A stretch of DNA of 53,868 nt from Pseudomonadota bacterium (GTDB lineage: Bacteria > Pseudomonadota > Alphaproteobacteria > Rickettsiales > RGZB01). Under the pieces are notes generated by a model. It did not search any database, was not told where the DNA came from, and saw nothing but the letters and a program-made list of their open reading frames with translations. Below, piece by piece: positions 8,874 to 17,530 of the stretch (the stretch's first letter is position 1; each line of letters begins with the position of its first letter). A program made the position numbers and the translations under genes. The DNA is taken from assembly GCA_010031735.1 (NCBI GenBank), contig RGZB01000011.1, positions 1-53,868 on the forward strand, read 5' to 3'.

Positions 8874-11177
8874 CTAGGCAATCTGTGTTACATCGCCTGC
8901 ATCGAGGTCAGCGATCGAGACACCTTGCAGCGTCACGAGGTCGATAACCGTAGCAGCAGCCGTCGTAGAGACGTTGCCGCCGAGTACGACTGCAGCAACG
9001 TTCACGCCACCAGAGGTGTTAGCGTAAGCAACGAGGAACGTATCGCCAGCGGTAGACGTACCGTTGCCGATGGTGCCGATAGACGAACCACCCGTCAGGA
9101 GCAGATCGTCGAAGGCGGCAGCGTTCGCATACGTACCGAACGTGAATTTCACGATTTCGGTGCTCGTAGCTGCGTTCCATGCGCCAGCAGAAGCAACCGT
9201 TTGGAACGTCAGGGTGTTTGCACCGGTGAAGTTCGCAGTTGCGTTCGCAGCATCCACAGAAACCATACGCGTGATGTTCGCGCCTGAACCTTCGAGGTCA
9301 GACTCGTCGATCGCGAGCGTATCAGCCGTGTTAGCGTTGAAGTCAGTGACGAGGAGGATCGCACCTTCATCTTGTACAACGATCGTGTCGTTGCCAGAGC
9401 CGGAGGTGATGGTATCCACTACGTGGTCAGCAGAACCCGATTCGACACCGCGGATGAAGTCTGCACCAGCACCGCCGCTGATGCTGTCCGCACCATCGTT
9501 ACCGGTGATCGTGTCAGAACCCGTGCCGCCGATGATCGTATCAGCGCCAGAGCTACCGAGGAGCGTACCGTTGACACCGTCAGCGATACCGATTTTGCTA
9601 GCACCACCGAGGGTCACAGTGCCAGAACCCGCAACTTTCACCAGGTTTGCAGAGTTCACTGCAGTCGTGGTGGCGGTCAGGGTAAATGCACCGTTCTCGA
9701 GAGAGAGCAGGTGGTTATCAGAAGCATTCACTACGTCATCACCGAGGGTGATCGTGGAGTTGCCCGTGAAGGAGATCGCATCGATGCCCGTTACGTTAAC
9801 GAGGTCAGCAGCCACTACCGTACCGCTGTCCAGAGCCAGGGTATCAGAACCCGTGCCGCCGGTGAATACGTCGTTGTCTGCGTTCAGGTTAGCGATCGTT
9901 TCTACGATACGGTCATCACCTGCACCTGCAATCACGGTGTCTTTATCAGAACCGCCGGTGATGGTGTCGTTACCAGCACCGCCATCGATCACATCGAGAC
10001 CAACAGAGTTGGTGATGCTGTCGTTGCCGTCGCCGCCGAATACCGTGTCGTTACCAGCAGCAGATACGATCGTATCGTTGCCAGCGCCGCCATCGATGGT
10101 TTCGTTGCCCGCACCACCCGTGATGGTGTCAGCGCCGATACCACCTTGCAGGTAGTTCAAGCCGGTACCACCCGTGATGCTGTCATCGCCCGCACCGCCG
10201 TGGATCGTGTCGTCGCCCGAACCACCGGTGATGGTGTCGTTACCTTCGTTACCGAAAGCGAGCATGTTACCAGCGTGGGTGTTCGATGCACCGTTGATGG
10301 AGTCATCGCCTGCACCGCCGAGAACCGTTACGCGATCCGTAGCAGCACCCGCTTCGAGGGTGATACGGTCATCGCCAACGCCACCTTCAACGGAGTCATT
10401 GTCGCCGACAGACGTGATGCTGTCGTTGCCTTGACCGCCGTACAGGTAGTCGCGACCAGCAGAACCCACGAGGGAGTCATTGCCTGCGTTACCTTGGAAG
10501 TTCACGCCGTCAACCGTGTCAGAGAGAGCCGCACCAGAGAGCGTATCTGCATCGTCACCACCTTGAGCGGTGATGCTGTCAGCCGTAGAAGCGGTGTTCG
10601 TGCCAACGATCGTGTCAGAACCAACGCCACCTACGATGGAGTCGATGCCGCCGCCAGCGTTGATGCTGTCGTCGCCTTGACCACCGAATACCGTGTCGTT
10701 ATCCGCACCAGCGTCGATAGAGTCGTTGCCAACGTTGCCTTCGAGGCGATCGTTGCCAGCACCACCGGAGATGGTATCAGCACCGTCGTTACCGAATACT
10801 TTATCGTTGCCGCTGCCCGCCGTTACGTTATCACCACCACCAAGACCTTGGTAGTAGTCAGAACCGCCGGTGAGGGTTACGGTGTTGCCGATATCGTCGA
10901 TTAACGTACCAGAAGAATCATCACCGAACGTTACGATGCCGAAGCTCGTAGCTTGACCAGCAACGGTGAAGTTGCCTTTCGCGAGCGCCGCGAGCGTGAT
11001 GCCCGTGAGCGTTACGCTGCCAGTAGCAGCCGTAATCACCACGTTCGCACCGCTTTGCGCGATCGTCAGGCTGTTCGGCAGAATCACCTGATTGTTCGCC
11101 ACGTCGAAGTTCAGAATATCGCTAGTCGTGAAAGCGACGGACGTGCCTTTTACAGCAGAAAAATTAAAAGTAGCCAT
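8874..11177 (-). CDS. Large RTX calcium-binding repeat protein, possibly S-layer-like
   Basis: 767 residues, almost entirely Gly/Asp/Asn-rich RTX nonapeptides (about 105-425 and a shorter array near 550-600) between an Ala/Thr/Val-rich N-terminal region and a beta-rich C-terminal region without cysteine. No signal peptide; the C-terminus should carry the type I secretion signal. Codon choice is strikingly uniform (repeated GGT, AAC, GAC, ACC), more so than in the first RTX gene, which is common for abundant proteins. Size and composition resemble RTX surface-layer proteins such as RsaA, but no direct family match is claimed. AAGGGG precedes the ATG; the gene has a strong terminator of its own. 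Confidence 0.88.
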   Translation of the reverse strand: MATFNFSAVKGTSVAFTTSDILNFDVANNQVILPNSLTIAQSGANVVITAATGSVTLTGITLAALAKGNFTVAGQATSFGIVTFGDDSSGTLIDDIGNTVTLTGGSDYYQGLGGGDNVTAGSGNDKVFGNDGADTISGGAGNDRLEGNVGNDSIDAGADNDTVFGGQGDDSINAGGGIDSIVGGVGSDTIVGTNTASTADSITAQGGDDADTLSGAALSDTVDGVNFQGNAGNDSLVGSAGRDYLYGGQGNDSITSVGDNDSVEGGVGDDRITLEAGAATDRVTVLGGAGDDSINGASNTHAGNMLAFGNEGNDTITGGSGDDTIHGGAGDDSITGGTGLNYLQGGIGADTITGGAGNETIDGGAGNDTIVSAAGNDTVFGGDGNDSITNSVGLDVIDGGAGNDTITGGSDKDTVIAGAGDDRIVETIANLNADNDVFTGGTGSDTLALDSGTVVAADLVNVTGIDAISFTGNSTITLGDDVVNASDNHLLSLENGAFTLTATTTAVNSANLVKVAGSGTVTLGGASKIGIADGVNGTLLGSSGADTIIGGTGSDTITGNDGADSISGGAGADFIRGVESGSADHVVDTITSGSGNDTIVVQDEGAILLVTDFNANTADTLAIDESDLEGSGANITRMVSVDAANATANFTGANTLTFQTVASAGAWNAATSTEIVKFTFGTYANAAAFDDLLLTGGSSIGTIGNGTSTAGDTFLVAYANTSGGVNVAAVVLGGNVSTTAAATVIDLVTLQGVSIADLDAGDVTQIA

Positions 11178-11480
11178 TATAAAACCCCTTTTTTAAGTTA
11201 CTAATTGTATTATTGCGTGACCCGAAAAGGCCTGCACAATTCCATAAATCATCGCAGCTCACACTGTTTTCCTAACTAGCGCAAACGCGACGCTTTATAC
11301 TTCATCACACATCGTGACTAATATAAAAAACGGTTTATTACAAGCAGTTTTGGCCTATGAATGCAACCCTGATTATGGCATGCCCAGCAAAATAGCCATT
11401 TAATGAAAGTGTTGTTGCAAAAAGGATACAAAACTGTGTTCTGTTTGCAATTTTAGCTAAATATACTTTGTAAATAAGCA
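11178..11480. other. AT-rich intergenic region upstream of the second RTX gene
   Basis: About 300 bases between divergent genes. It holds the Shine-Dalgarno of the RTX gene (AAGGGG, about 11186) and AT-rich tracts, but I could not pick out a convincing -35/-10 pair for the RTX transcript. A 66-codon minus-strand frame covering 11338-11538 is not credible. Confidence 0.5.
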
Positions 11481-11481
11481 C

Positions 11482-11510
11482 TTGCGAAAGCGCCGACAGC
11501 CCGTTAATAG
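11482..11510 (+). promoter_or_regulatory. Predicted sigma-70-type promoter of the sulfotransferase gene
   Basis: TTGCGA (11482-11487), 17 bases, TAATAG (11505-11510). The same TTGCGA/TTGCAA -35 form recurs before argG, atpH and the DUF2282 gene. The -10 ends six bases before the ATG at 11517, which would make the transcript leaderless if that ATG is used. Confidence 0.45.
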
Positions 11511-11516
11511 ACGCGC

Positions 11517-12365
11517 ATGCTACGAAAGTTATCCACATGGCTGTCTCAGAACAAATCGCCCCTCGCTAAACTCGGGGGTATGAGTGCCCCGATCGTCGTC
11601 GGGGGTACCGGCGGATCAGGCACGCGCGTGGTGCAGGCGCTCCTCTCGGACGTCGGTGTGTATATGGGCAAAGCGCTCAACCAGCCGGGGGATGCCATGC
11701 AGTTCGAGCCGCTCCTGGATGAGAAGATCAATCCCGTTCTTTCCCAGGTCCATAGCCTGGACTACACGCCAGACGCGGTCGAAAAAGAATTACGCAAAGA
11801 AATCCTGCAAATCATCCATCAAACCGCCGCACTTTATATCGAGGATATGCCGCAGGGCGCGAATTCGGAAGGAAACCCGCGCTGGGGCTGGAAAAATCCC
11901 CGCAGTATGTTCCTGCTCCCGTTGATCCACTCGGTGTTCCCAGAGCTGTATTATATCCATGTGGTGCGCGACGGGCGTGATATGGCGTTCTCAAAAAACC
12001 AGAACCAGCCCCATAAACATTACCAGGCGCTGTTTAACAAGCCCTACAGCGCCTCCACCCGCGAAAAAGCGGCGGTGCAGGCGATCGAGCTGTGGAGCAA
12101 GGCGAATCTGGATACTGCGGCGTATGGCGAAAAACAATTGAAAGAGCGCTATATACGCGTGCGTTTCGAAGATCTTTGCCAGAATCCGGAAGCAGAAGCA
12201 GTGCGTATGCTATCGGCGCTTTCGATCCCACGGTCGCCGACCGAAGCGGCCCTCAAATCGGTAGAGAAGCCGACCAGCGTGGGACGATTCCAGGAAGAAG
12301 CGGACCTGATTGAAGCCGTAACCAAGGCGGGTCGCGTGGGACTCAAGGAATTCGGCTATCTTTAG
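11517..12365 (+). CDS. Sulfotransferase family protein
   Basis: 282 residues from the ATG at 11517, or 261 from the ATG at 11580, which has GGGGG just upstream. It should transfer sulfate from PAPS to an unidentified acceptor. The 5'-phosphosulfate loop is VVGGTGGSGTR near residues 27-37, and the 3'-phosphate-binding stretch is YIHVVRDGRDMAFS near 145-158. No signal peptide, so it acts in the cytoplasm. It runs head-on into an ABC-2 permease of the polysaccharide-export type with three bases between them, which would fit sulfation of a surface glycan, but that link is inference. A perfect DnaA box (11529-11537) lies inside its first codons. Confidence 0.85.
   Translation: MLRKLSTWLSQNKSPLAKLGGMSAPIVVGGTGGSGTRVVQALLSDVGVYMGKALNQPGDAMQFEPLLDEKINPVLSQVHSLDYTPDAVEKELRKEILQIIHQTAALYIEDMPQGANSEGNPRWGWKNPRSMFLLPLIHSVFPELYYIHVVRDGRDMAFSKNQNQPHKHYQALFNKPYSASTREKAAVQAIELWSKANLDTAAYGEKQLKERYIRVRFEDLCQNPEAEAVRMLSALSIPRSPTEAALKSVEKPTSVGRFQEEADLIEAVTKAGRVGLKEFGYL
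11529..11537 (+). other. Perfect DnaA box TTATCCACA inside a coding start
   Basis: Second exact DnaA-box match in the window, within the N-terminal codons of the sulfotransferase gene and about 2.8 kb from the other. With only two widely spaced boxes this is not an origin; possible minor DnaA-binding site or chance. Confidence 0.3.
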
Positions 12366-12368
12366 CCT

Positions 12369-13163
12369 TTAGACGGCTTCGGCAAAACCGCATTTCAGTT
12401 TGGTGAAAATGCCGTATCCAAAAAGCGACGTCACGACCCCGATGAGATAAAACACCAGGATACCGTGTGTATCCGGCAGCGTACCTTGCAAAATCAGGCT
12501 GCGTGCGGCATCGGTCGCGTAGGACAGGGGGTTCAGATAGATATACGGGCGGATGCGCTCTGGTAGCGACGCTGCAGGATAGAATACCGTGCTGAAGAAC
12601 AGCATGAGCGTGAGTGCCAAGCCCATGCCGTGGCTGATATCGCGCACATACGTGCCGAGTGCCGCAAGCGCCCACATCGCTCCAAGCAACATCAGCGCGA
12701 AAGGCAGGAAAACGATGGGTATCAGGAGTGCGGTCGGTTGCAGGCCGCCGGTGGTGAAAGCGACGCCCGCGAGTAAAACCGTCAAGCCTACCAGGTACTG
12801 GAAGGCCGCGGCAAGCAGCGCAGAAGCGGGCAGAATCTCCAGCGGAAACACGACTTTTTTCACGAAAGAAGCATTGTCGATCATCAGGCGTGGTGCGCGG
12901 ATCAAGCATTCACTCGCGAATTGATGCAGGATAAGGCCCGTGAATAACGTGAGTGCAAACGCATGCGTGCCATCACCGCTACCCTGCCAGCGCACTTTCA
13001 TCACGATGCCGAATACGAAGGTGTAAAGCGCTAGAAGCGAGAGTGGCAGCAGCAAAGACCAGATAAGGCCGAGTGCGGAGCCACGGTAACGCGCTTCAAT
13101 GTCGCGCATCGCGAGTTGCAGGGTGAGACGGATGCGCTTGGGGCTTTGTGCGAATGGGTGCAT
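12369..13163 (-). CDS. ABC-2 type permease, polysaccharide/O-antigen export family
   Basis: 264 residues with six predicted membrane helices and the pattern of Wzm/TagG/KpsM permeases: an N-terminal amphipathic start (RDIEARYRGSALGLIWSLL), the segment YVRDISHGMGLAL before the fifth helix, and FYPAASLPERIRPYIYLNPL near the C-terminus. Such permeases move lipid-linked polysaccharide across the inner membrane with a separate ATPase, usually encoded next door. No ATPase gene lies beside it, so the partner must be elsewhere. No Shine-Dalgarno is evident before the ATG. Its 3' end almost touches that of the convergent sulfotransferase gene. Confidence 0.85.
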   Translation of the reverse strand: MHPFAQSPKRIRLTLQLAMRDIEARYRGSALGLIWSLLLPLSLLALYTFVFGIVMKVRWQGSGDGTHAFALTLFTGLILHQFASECLIRAPRLMIDNASFVKKVVFPLEILPASALLAAAFQYLVGLTVLLAGVAFTTGGLQPTALLIPIVFLPFALMLLGAMWALAALGTYVRDISHGMGLALTLMLFFSTVFYPAASLPERIRPYIYLNPLSYATDAARSLILQGTLPDTHGILVFYLIGVVTSLFGYGIFTKLKCGFAEAV

Positions 13164-13194
13164 CCCAAAGCATTAGCGGTTCGGTCCGTGATTG

Positions 13195-13226
13195 TTAAGC
13201 GAAAATTAACCAACCCCGCCTAAAAT
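13195..13226 (+). promoter_or_regulatory. CtrA-type promoter giving a probable leaderless mRNA
   Basis: TTAA-N7-TTAA at 13195-13209, 11 bases, then TAAAAT (13221-13226). Only six bases separate the -10 from the ATG at 13233, so transcription should begin at or beside the start codon. Confidence 0.75.
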
Positions 13227-13232
13227 GGAAGG

Positions 13233-14039
13233 ATGGCAGATTTTTCACTCCTAGCGCATGAACACTCCAACCGTACGCGCGCGCTCAGCGCGAGTGCAAA
13301 CATTTATCTCTCTTCCGGCATTATGCTGCCGCTCACGCGGTACCGTGACGATGTTGATTTCATCCTGCGCACCACATCTGAACTGGCGCAGAGTCTTGAG
13401 GTGCTCGCGAACCGAGCGTGGGAGCTTGAGCGTAACCCAGCCGGGATTGGATATGCGGATAAAGAGCGTGAGCGCGGGGTGGATGCGATCGCGAATCTCT
13501 GCCGCAGGGAGTTTGCCCGCACGATTTCGCGTTGCAACACCGTTAGCAATAAGATGATGATCGATTTCCTGGAAGGTATGGTGAACCTTGGCGAGGAAGA
13601 GGTTTGGCAGGAACGGCCGGATGTGCGGGGACTCTTAAGCGAGCGCGCAAGCAACATCCTGGCATTCAACGACACGCTTTTCGACAGGTTCGCCGAACTG
13701 ATCGATCCTTCCCTGATCCCGTTGCTCGATCAAGAGGCGCCGCAAGCCTTGATGAACACGAGCCAGCAGGTGGCGAACTTTATCATGCTGAACCTGAGTG
13801 CGAGCATCTTCGGTGCGGTGATGCAGCCAGTCGATTTCCGCCAGCTCGACAACAGCGAAGCAATCGCAGCGCATTGTGTGGGGCTGTATCTTTACGGTGC
13901 TGCACAGAATGGCCCTTACGGCCTCAATGCGACATTCCGTGAGTTCAGGGATGCACACGTCGCCTGGCGCAAAGAGCGCGGGATCAACGATAGCAGGCCC
14001 GACCTGCCGGATGACGATGAGGGACAGAGGGCGCGTTAG
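13233..14039 (+). CDS. Hypothetical protein under a CtrA-type promoter
   Basis: 268 residues, no family recognised. Mostly helical, soluble, without signal peptide. Arg/Glu-rich helices fill the first half (a long helix around 45-110), hydrophobic helices the middle (around 180-200, NFIMLNLSASIFGAVM), and the C-terminal 30 residues are charged and probably disordered (DDDEGQRAR). The ATG at 13233 lies directly behind GGAAGG, too close for normal Shine-Dalgarno use, and the -10 is six bases upstream: a leaderless start is the best reading. It ends three bases before the convergent ileS. Function unknown. Confidence 0.7.
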   Translation: MADFSLLAHEHSNRTRALSASANIYLSSGIMLPLTRYRDDVDFILRTTSELAQSLEVLANRAWELERNPAGIGYADKERERGVDAIANLCRREFARTISRCNTVSNKMMIDFLEGMVNLGEEEVWQERPDVRGLLSERASNILAFNDTLFDRFAELIDPSLIPLLDQEAPQALMNTSQQVANFIMLNLSASIFGAVMQPVDFRQLDNSEAIAAHCVGLYLYGAAQNGPYGLNATFREFRDAHVAWRKERGINDSRPDLPDDDEGQRAR

Positions 14040-14042
14040 GAT

Positions 14043-17000
14043 TTAAGCGGCTTTCGACAGACCGATTTTCACGAGTGCGCCATCCATATCAACCTCACTC
14101 ACATGTTTCAGGCCACTTGTGGCCGCAAAACGGAGTTTTGAGAGCGTTTGCTCTTCGATGAAGCGCTGATTGGCCGTGGCCGCCTGTTTTACGGCATCCG
14201 GTGCTTCGATCGCGAGCTCGATACGGTCCGCGATATTGAGATTCGCGTTCTTCCGCGCTTCCTGCACCGCGCGCACCAGATCGCGCGCGACCCCTTCGGC
14301 GATCAGTTCCGGCGTGAGATTGAGGTCCAGCACCACGAGCGCATCGTTCGTGGAGAGCGCTTTTGCCGATTTGGCGAATTCCGGTTTCGGCTCGAGATCG
14401 AGTGTCGCTTCTTCAGGAAGTAGTTCTTCGCCGCAGATTTCGATGCGGCCATTCGGCAGTTGTTTCCATTCGCCTTTTTTCGAGGCAGGGATGATCTGTT
14501 TCATCTTCTCCGGCAGGCGTTTGCCGAGGATGGGGAAATGGATGGAGAGTTTGAAGTTGGCGAAATTCTCCAAATGCATATCACCTTCATTGACGTGCTT
14601 CACGTTAATTTCATCTTTAATGATATCGGCAATCGCGCTGCCATAGTCTTTCTTCCAACGCACAGCCACCGCCGCGTCTGAAGTTGCAAGGGTAACCTCG
14701 TTAAGCGGCTGACGCACACGCATGTTCTGTTCGTTACGCAGGGCCAATGCCGTCGCACAGATATCGCGGACGCGGTCCATGTCACGGGTCAAGCCTACTT
14801 CCTTCGGGAATGCCGACACGTCCGGGAAATCGGCGAGGTGCACGGACTTCTCGCCCGTGAGTTTGGTATAGATCTCCTCAGCGACCAGTGGGATCAGCGA
14901 GGCAGACGCTTTCATCATCGTGGTGATCACCGTGAAGAGCGTGTCGTATGCCGCTTGTTTATCGGCATTCTGCTCCTCGCTCCAGAAACGCTCGCGCGAG
15001 CGGCGGATATACCAGTTATTGAGCGCCTCGAAGAAATCCTCGATCGCCTTGTAGGCTTCGGGCATCAGGTACGCTGCCATCGACCGGTCAATCTTCTCCA
15101 CCGCATCGCGGCATTTGGCTAGAATATAACGATCGAGCAGCTGCGCAGAGTCCGTGCTGAATTTCGCCTTCACGCCGTCCGCATTGGCGTACATGGTGAA
15201 GAAACGGTAGCTGTTCCAGATCGGCTGGATAAATAAGCGTACCGTGTCGCGGATATCGTTGCCATCCTTGGAAATCAATAGATTGCCGCCGTGCATGATC
15301 GGTTCTTTCAGCATGCGGGCGCGCATCGCATCGGCACCATACGTGTTGAACATGTCGTTCGGGTCCGGATAATTCCGGAGGCGCTTGGAGAGTTTCTTAC
15401 CCTCGGAGTCTAAGATGATGCCGTGGCAGATACAGTTCTTGAACGGTTCGGAATCAAAGAGCGCCGTCGCCAAGACGATCAGTGTATAGAACCAGCCGCG
15501 CGTCTGGCCGACATATTCCACGATGAAATCCGCCGGGAAGTGGGCATTGAACCAGTCTTTGTTCTCGAACGGATAGTGGACTTGCGCAAACGGCATGGAG
15601 CCGGATTCGAACCAGCAATCGAACACGTCGGAGGTGCGGGTGATGCGGAAAGCGGGGTCTTCGCTATCGGGCGCGGAGAGGGCATCGACGAAGGGTTTAT
15701 GCAGATCGATGATATGGTAGTGATTCTCACTCGCAGCTGCACTGGTGGGTGCTGGGGTGTCGGCTTTCCGTGCATCGGTATCGCGCCGTCCTCGGGCGAG
15801 ATAGCCCGCTTCCACCCATTGTTCCTTCTCGTTCTCCGGCATGTGCGGCAGGAAGAAATCCTCGATCTCTTTCAAGGAGCCGAAGGAGAAGATCGCTTTA
15901 TTATCCGGATTGTTCGAACGCCAGATCGGGATCGGCGTGCCCCAGAAGCGGTTGCGCGAGATCGACCAATCGCGGGCGCCCTCGAGCCAATTGCCCATCT
16001 GCCCGTCCTTGATGTGCTCCGGGATCCAGTTGATCTTCTGGTTCAGTGCGACCATGCGATCTTTGAATTTCGTGACCTCGACATACCAGCTCGGGAGCGC
16101 GCGGTAGATCAGCGGTTTATCGGTGCGCCAGCAGTGCGGATAGGAGTGTTTGTAATCTTCCTGTTTCACCAGTTGGCCGTTCTCTTTGAGCCACGTGATG
16201 ATGCGGAGGTTCACGAGCCCGTATTTCGCGAGCTGCGATTCGGTATACGGCTCATTTGCCGATTTCTCGAGTGCCTCGAGGACGTTCAGGCCTTTCAAGG
16301 AAAGCTTCGGCAGGTCGATAATATCATCGGTGAAGCGGCCTTTTTCATCGACCGGGCAGATGACCGGGATGTCGTTCTTCTCGCACACGCGTTGATCGTC
16401 TTCACCGAAGCCCGGCGCCATATGCACGATACCCGTGCCGGAACCTTCTTCGATGAAATCCGAACCGTCGAGCACGCGGAAGGCATTTTCCGTGTCTTTG
16501 AAATAGGGGAACAGCGGTTCGTAGGAAAGGCCGAGGAGGTCGTCTTTTTGAACGTCGATAAGTCTTTTGTGTGTTTTTATATAATCACCTACTATCTCTT
16601 CTTCTTTTTCAGAATGGTGATCTGGGAAAAGTTTTTTTCCTTGGGAAGTAGAGCAAATGTAGCAAATCTTTCCATCCTCGCTAATGTGGCCTGAATACCC
16701 ATTGATTTGACCGACGGCTAGAGCAAGATTTGAAGGTAATGTCCACGGTGTGGTTGTCCACGCAAGGATGTAACAGGCCTCTACTTTGTCGCCCTTTCCC
16801 TTTGCATCCTTAATTACGTTTGGAACTACCTTAAATTTAAACGACACCGTGATCGCTTTGTCTTCGCGGTCGCGGTAGGAGTTGTCCATGCGCGTCTCGA
16901 AGTTCGAGAGCGGGGTTTCCGCTGCCCAGGAATAGGGCATCACGCGGTGCGATTCGTAGATCAGGCCTTTTTTGTACAGTTCATTGAACGCCCAGATGAC

Positions 17001-17492
17001 CGACTCCATGTAATCGAGATCCATCGTTTTATAATCATGCTCGAAATCCACCCAGCGCGCGGCACGCGTCACCGTATCCTGCCAGATATGCGTGTATTTC
17101 ATCACGCTCTCGCGGCAGTGTTCGTTGAATTTCTCGATGCCATACGCCTCGATCGCGGCACGGCCGGAGACGCCGAGTTCCTTCTCGGATTCCATCTCGG
17201 CCGGAAGCCCGTGGCAATCCCAGCCGAAGCGGCGCTCGGTCTTCTTGCCTTTCATGGTCTGGTAGCGGGCGACCGTGTCTTTCACGAAGCTGGTGAGGAG
17301 ATGTCCGTAGTGCGGCAGGCCGTTGGCGAACGGGGGGCCATCGTAAAACACGAATTCGTTGTGGTTCCCACGGTTTTCGACGGAGGCGCGGAAGGTGCCT
17401 TCTTTTTTCCATGTCTGAAGTGTCGCCTCTTCGATCGAAGGGAGATCGGGCGATCCTGCGACTTCCGGATAATGATGCTTGGGATTCGTCAT
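14043..17492 (-). CDS. ileS: Isoleucyl-tRNA synthetase, long class-2 form
   Basis: 1149 residues. It charges tRNA-Ile in the cytoplasm. The HIGH-type motif is GLPHYGH (about 58-64) and the KMSKS-type motif is KKLSKRLRNYPDP, followed by an anticodon-binding domain. Length and the SKRLRNYPDP form place it with the eukaryote-like IleS2 class, which also occurs in Rickettsiales and tends to be mupirocin-insensitive. ATG at 17492 is chosen over an upstream TTG. Two oddities: an Ala/Thr-rich insertion near 575-600 (DTPAPTSAAASEN), and a roughly 290-base AT-rich patch (16555-16845) covering the start of the editing domain with WTTTPWT. It follows the glutathione peroxidase gene by 38 bases and is probably co-transcribed. 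Confidence 0.96.
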   Translation of the reverse strand: MTNPKHHYPEVAGSPDLPSIEEATLQTWKKEGTFRASVENRGNHNEFVFYDGPPFANGLPHYGHLLTSFVKDTVARYQTMKGKKTERRFGWDCHGLPAEMESEKELGVSGRAAIEAYGIEKFNEHCRESVMKYTHIWQDTVTRAARWVDFEHDYKTMDLDYMESVIWAFNELYKKGLIYESHRVMPYSWAAETPLSNFETRMDNSYRDREDKAITVSFKFKVVPNVIKDAKGKGDKVEACYILAWTTTPWTLPSNLALAVGQINGYSGHISEDGKICYICSTSQGKKLFPDHHSEKEEEIVGDYIKTHKRLIDVQKDDLLGLSYEPLFPYFKDTENAFRVLDGSDFIEEGSGTGIVHMAPGFGEDDQRVCEKNDIPVICPVDEKGRFTDDIIDLPKLSLKGLNVLEALEKSANEPYTESQLAKYGLVNLRIITWLKENGQLVKQEDYKHSYPHCWRTDKPLIYRALPSWYVEVTKFKDRMVALNQKINWIPEHIKDGQMGNWLEGARDWSISRNRFWGTPIPIWRSNNPDNKAIFSFGSLKEIEDFFLPHMPENEKEQWVEAGYLARGRRDTDARKADTPAPTSAAASENHYHIIDLHKPFVDALSAPDSEDPAFRITRTSDVFDCWFESGSMPFAQVHYPFENKDWFNAHFPADFIVEYVGQTRGWFYTLIVLATALFDSEPFKNCICHGIILDSEGKKLSKRLRNYPDPNDMFNTYGADAMRARMLKEPIMHGGNLLISKDGNDIRDTVRLFIQPIWNSYRFFTMYANADGVKAKFSTDSAQLLDRYILAKCRDAVEKIDRSMAAYLMPEAYKAIEDFFEALNNWYIRRSRERFWSEEQNADKQAAYDTLFTVITTMMKASASLIPLVAEEIYTKLTGEKSVHLADFPDVSAFPKEVGLTRDMDRVRDICATALALRNEQNMRVRQPLNEVTLATSDAAVAVRWKKDYGSAIADIIKDEINVKHVNEGDMHLENFANFKLSIHFPILGKRLPEKMKQIIPASKKGEWKQLPNGRIEICGEELLPEEATLDLEPKPEFAKSAKALSTNDALVVLDLNLTPELIAEGVARDLVRAVQEARKNANLNIADRIELAIEAPDAVKQAATANQRFIEEQTLSKLRFAATSGLKHVSEVDMDGALVKIGLSKAA
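16555..16845. other. AT-rich mosaic patch inside ileS
   Basis: By hand count the GC content of successive 60-base lines is about 30, 40, 43, 57 and 37 %, while adjacent parts of ileS are near 60 %. Codons here are AT-ending (AAA, TTT, ATT, GTA) but the frame and the protein motifs are intact. It covers roughly residues 217-312, including the threonine-rich editing motif. A recombined segment from a lower-GC relative would explain it. Confidence 0.6.
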
Positions 17493-17530
17493 GCGGGCTT
17501 TTCTATAGCGAACCGCAGGCAAATTCAAGG

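Noticed and set aside
9064-10904. Long plus-strand open frames across the second RTX gene
   Set aside because: They are the complement of Gly/Asp-rich repeats and give monotonous Val/Ala/Arg or Pro/Ser proteins with no start signals.
8736-11537. Replication origin suggested by DnaA boxes
   Set aside because: Only two boxes, 2.8 kb apart, with no AT-rich unwinding region or origin-linked genes between them.
11338-11538. 66-codon minus-strand frame upstream of the second RTX gene
   Set aside because: AT-rich intergenic DNA, no Shine-Dalgarno, overlaps the sulfotransferase start.
15423-16694. 423-codon plus-strand frame inside ileS
   Set aside because: Antisense to well-conserved ileS codons; no Shine-Dalgarno and no recognisable protein.
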